A DNA stretch of 6,559 bases from JACROF01 sp964598995 (GTDB taxonomy: Bacteria > Patescibacteriota > Microgenomatia > Levybacterales > UBA12049), in contig CAZRDR010000060.1 of the NCBI GenBank assembly GCA_964598995.1, positions 1 through 6,559 on the forward strand, given 5' to 3'. A program made the position numbers and the translations under genes. The notes below the pieces were generated by a model, which saw nothing but the letters and a program-made list of their open reading frames with translations, was not told the origin of the DNA and did no database searches. Shown piece by piece: positions 6,030 through 6,559 of the stretch (position 1 is its first letter; the number at the start of each line of letters is the position of its first letter).

Positions 6030-6101
6030 GGGCCTGTAGCTCAGCGGTAGAGCGCGTCTCTTATAAAGCCGATGTCGATGGTTCGATCCCATCCAGGCCC
6101 A
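6030..6101 (+). tRNA. tRNA-Ile (anticodon TAT, reads AUA)
   Basis: A full cloverleaf can be drawn. The acceptor is GGGCCTG (6030-6036) with CAGGCCC (6094-6100), seven pairs. The D stem is GCTC/GAGC with a seven-base loop. The anticodon stem is CGTCT (6055-6059) with AGCCG (6067-6071), with one U-C mismatch (bases 29 and 41). The variable loop has five bases. The T stem is GATGG/CCATC with loop TTCGATC, and A6101 is the discriminator. The anticodon loop CTTATAA puts TAT at 6062-6064. Bacteria usually read AUA with a CAU tRNA modified to lysidine by TilS, so a UAU isoleucine tRNA is uncommon. CCA is not encoded (ACA precedes TG) and must be added. The next gene starts one base after the discriminator. 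Confidence 0.92.
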
Positions 6102-6102
6102 C

Positions 6103-6559
6103 ATGAAATTTCTTGATTTTGCACTCATCAGCGGTAAATTAAAACGATTACCCCGCACCGGATGGATATTAAGTAACGTTAATGAACCAGAGAGTGTAGC
6201 TGAGCACTCATTTCGTACCGCACTTCTTGCCATGATCTTCGCGCCAAAAGTAGGCGCTGATCCACTTAAAGCCATGCAAATTGCCTTAATCCATGACGTT
6301 GCTGAAACTGAAATAGGGGATATCGTGGTCGAACGGGGGGATACAATCCTTGTCCATCCGGACGAAAAACATGAAAAAGAGTGGCAAGCTATGGCCAAGA
6401 TAAGTTAGGGTATAGAGTATCCGGAGCTGCTTGAACTCTTTGACGAGTACGAACAACAACAGACAGTTGAGGCAAAATTAGTCAAGCAATTAGATCGTTT
6501 GGAGATGGCTATTCAGGCCTATGAATTTGAAAAAGAGCAGAAGCTTGATCTTGAAGAGT
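6103..6559 (+). pseudogene. HD-domain phosphohydrolase (YfbR/HDDC2-like), interrupted by in-frame TAG, truncated by window end
   Basis: The family removes phosphate from 5'-deoxynucleotides with a metal held by an H...HD...D motif. The first 101 codons give GKLKRLPRTGW (11-21), ESVAEHS with H35 and IHDVAE with H64-D65. The in-frame TAG at 6406-6408 then stops it. The same frame continues without break for 50 codons to the window edge, with family-like sequence LLELFDEYE and LVKQLDRLEM, whose Asp (about position 131) is the fourth metal ligand. The 101-aa product should therefore be inactive. Explanations are a recent nonsense mutation, a sequencing error, or stop-codon readthrough; general TAG recoding is unlikely because pduO ends normally in TAG. 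ATG 6103 fits the family start, but lies one base after the tRNA discriminator and has no Shine-Dalgarno. The gene is probably co-transcribed with the tRNA. Confidence 0.8.

Noticed and set aside
6024..6398. A - strand open frame of 124 codons
   Set aside because: It runs through the tRNA and the HD-domain gene, both strongly supported on the + strand.
6406..6408. Genome-wide recoding of TAG as a sense codon
   Set aside because: pduO ends in TAG at the normal length for its family, directly before the riboswitch, so TAG acts as a stop here.

Overview
The window looks like chromosome from a small-genome bacterium, most likely a Patescibacteria/CPR lineage. All genes are on the + strand and tightly packed: three gene pairs share a TAATG stop/start, and another pair overlaps by 7 nt. 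GC content is moderate. Most genes are conserved hypotheticals, and a proline/glutamine-rich protein is paired with a membrane-anchored VirD4/TraG-like ATPase, a pairing I associate with CPR genomes. The phylum assignment is inference.

Region 1 (1-1397) is a vitamin B12 block. It holds the C-terminus of a DUF4430 (transcobalamin-C-like) protein, a small multi-TM DUF6580 putative transporter S-component and a PduO-type corrinoid adenosyltransferase. The most plausible joint role is capture, import and adenosylation of salvaged corrinoid. The block ends in a cobalamin riboswitch placed 3' of the adenosyltransferase gene. I can follow its P4/P5 core, an exact 6-nt L5-L13 kissing-loop complementarity, an antiterminator stem, and a terminator whose 3' arm is also the Shine-Dalgarno of the next gene.

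Region 2 (1398-2953) is the likely riboswitch-controlled unit. It contains a 466-aa protein of unknown function with a Cys/His-rich C-terminus, overlapped by a 53-aa DUF5522 protein that is also Cys-rich. No B12 role for either is known to me, so this pair is the most interesting unexplained part of the window.

Region 3 (3014-5985) is a two-gene unit: a disordered Pro/Gln-rich protein coupled by TAATG to a 785-aa TM-anchored AAA+/HerA-like ATPase.

Region 4 (5986-6559) has an extended -10 promoter, a tRNA gene with a TAT anticodon (tRNA-Ile for AUA, rare in bacteria), and, starting one nucleotide after the tRNA discriminator base, an HD-domain nucleotidase-like gene. That gene is interrupted by an in-frame TAG, after which the same frame stays open and homologous to the window's end. 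No intergenic gap exceeds about 150 bases. I saw no insertion sequence, CRISPR array or long repeat.
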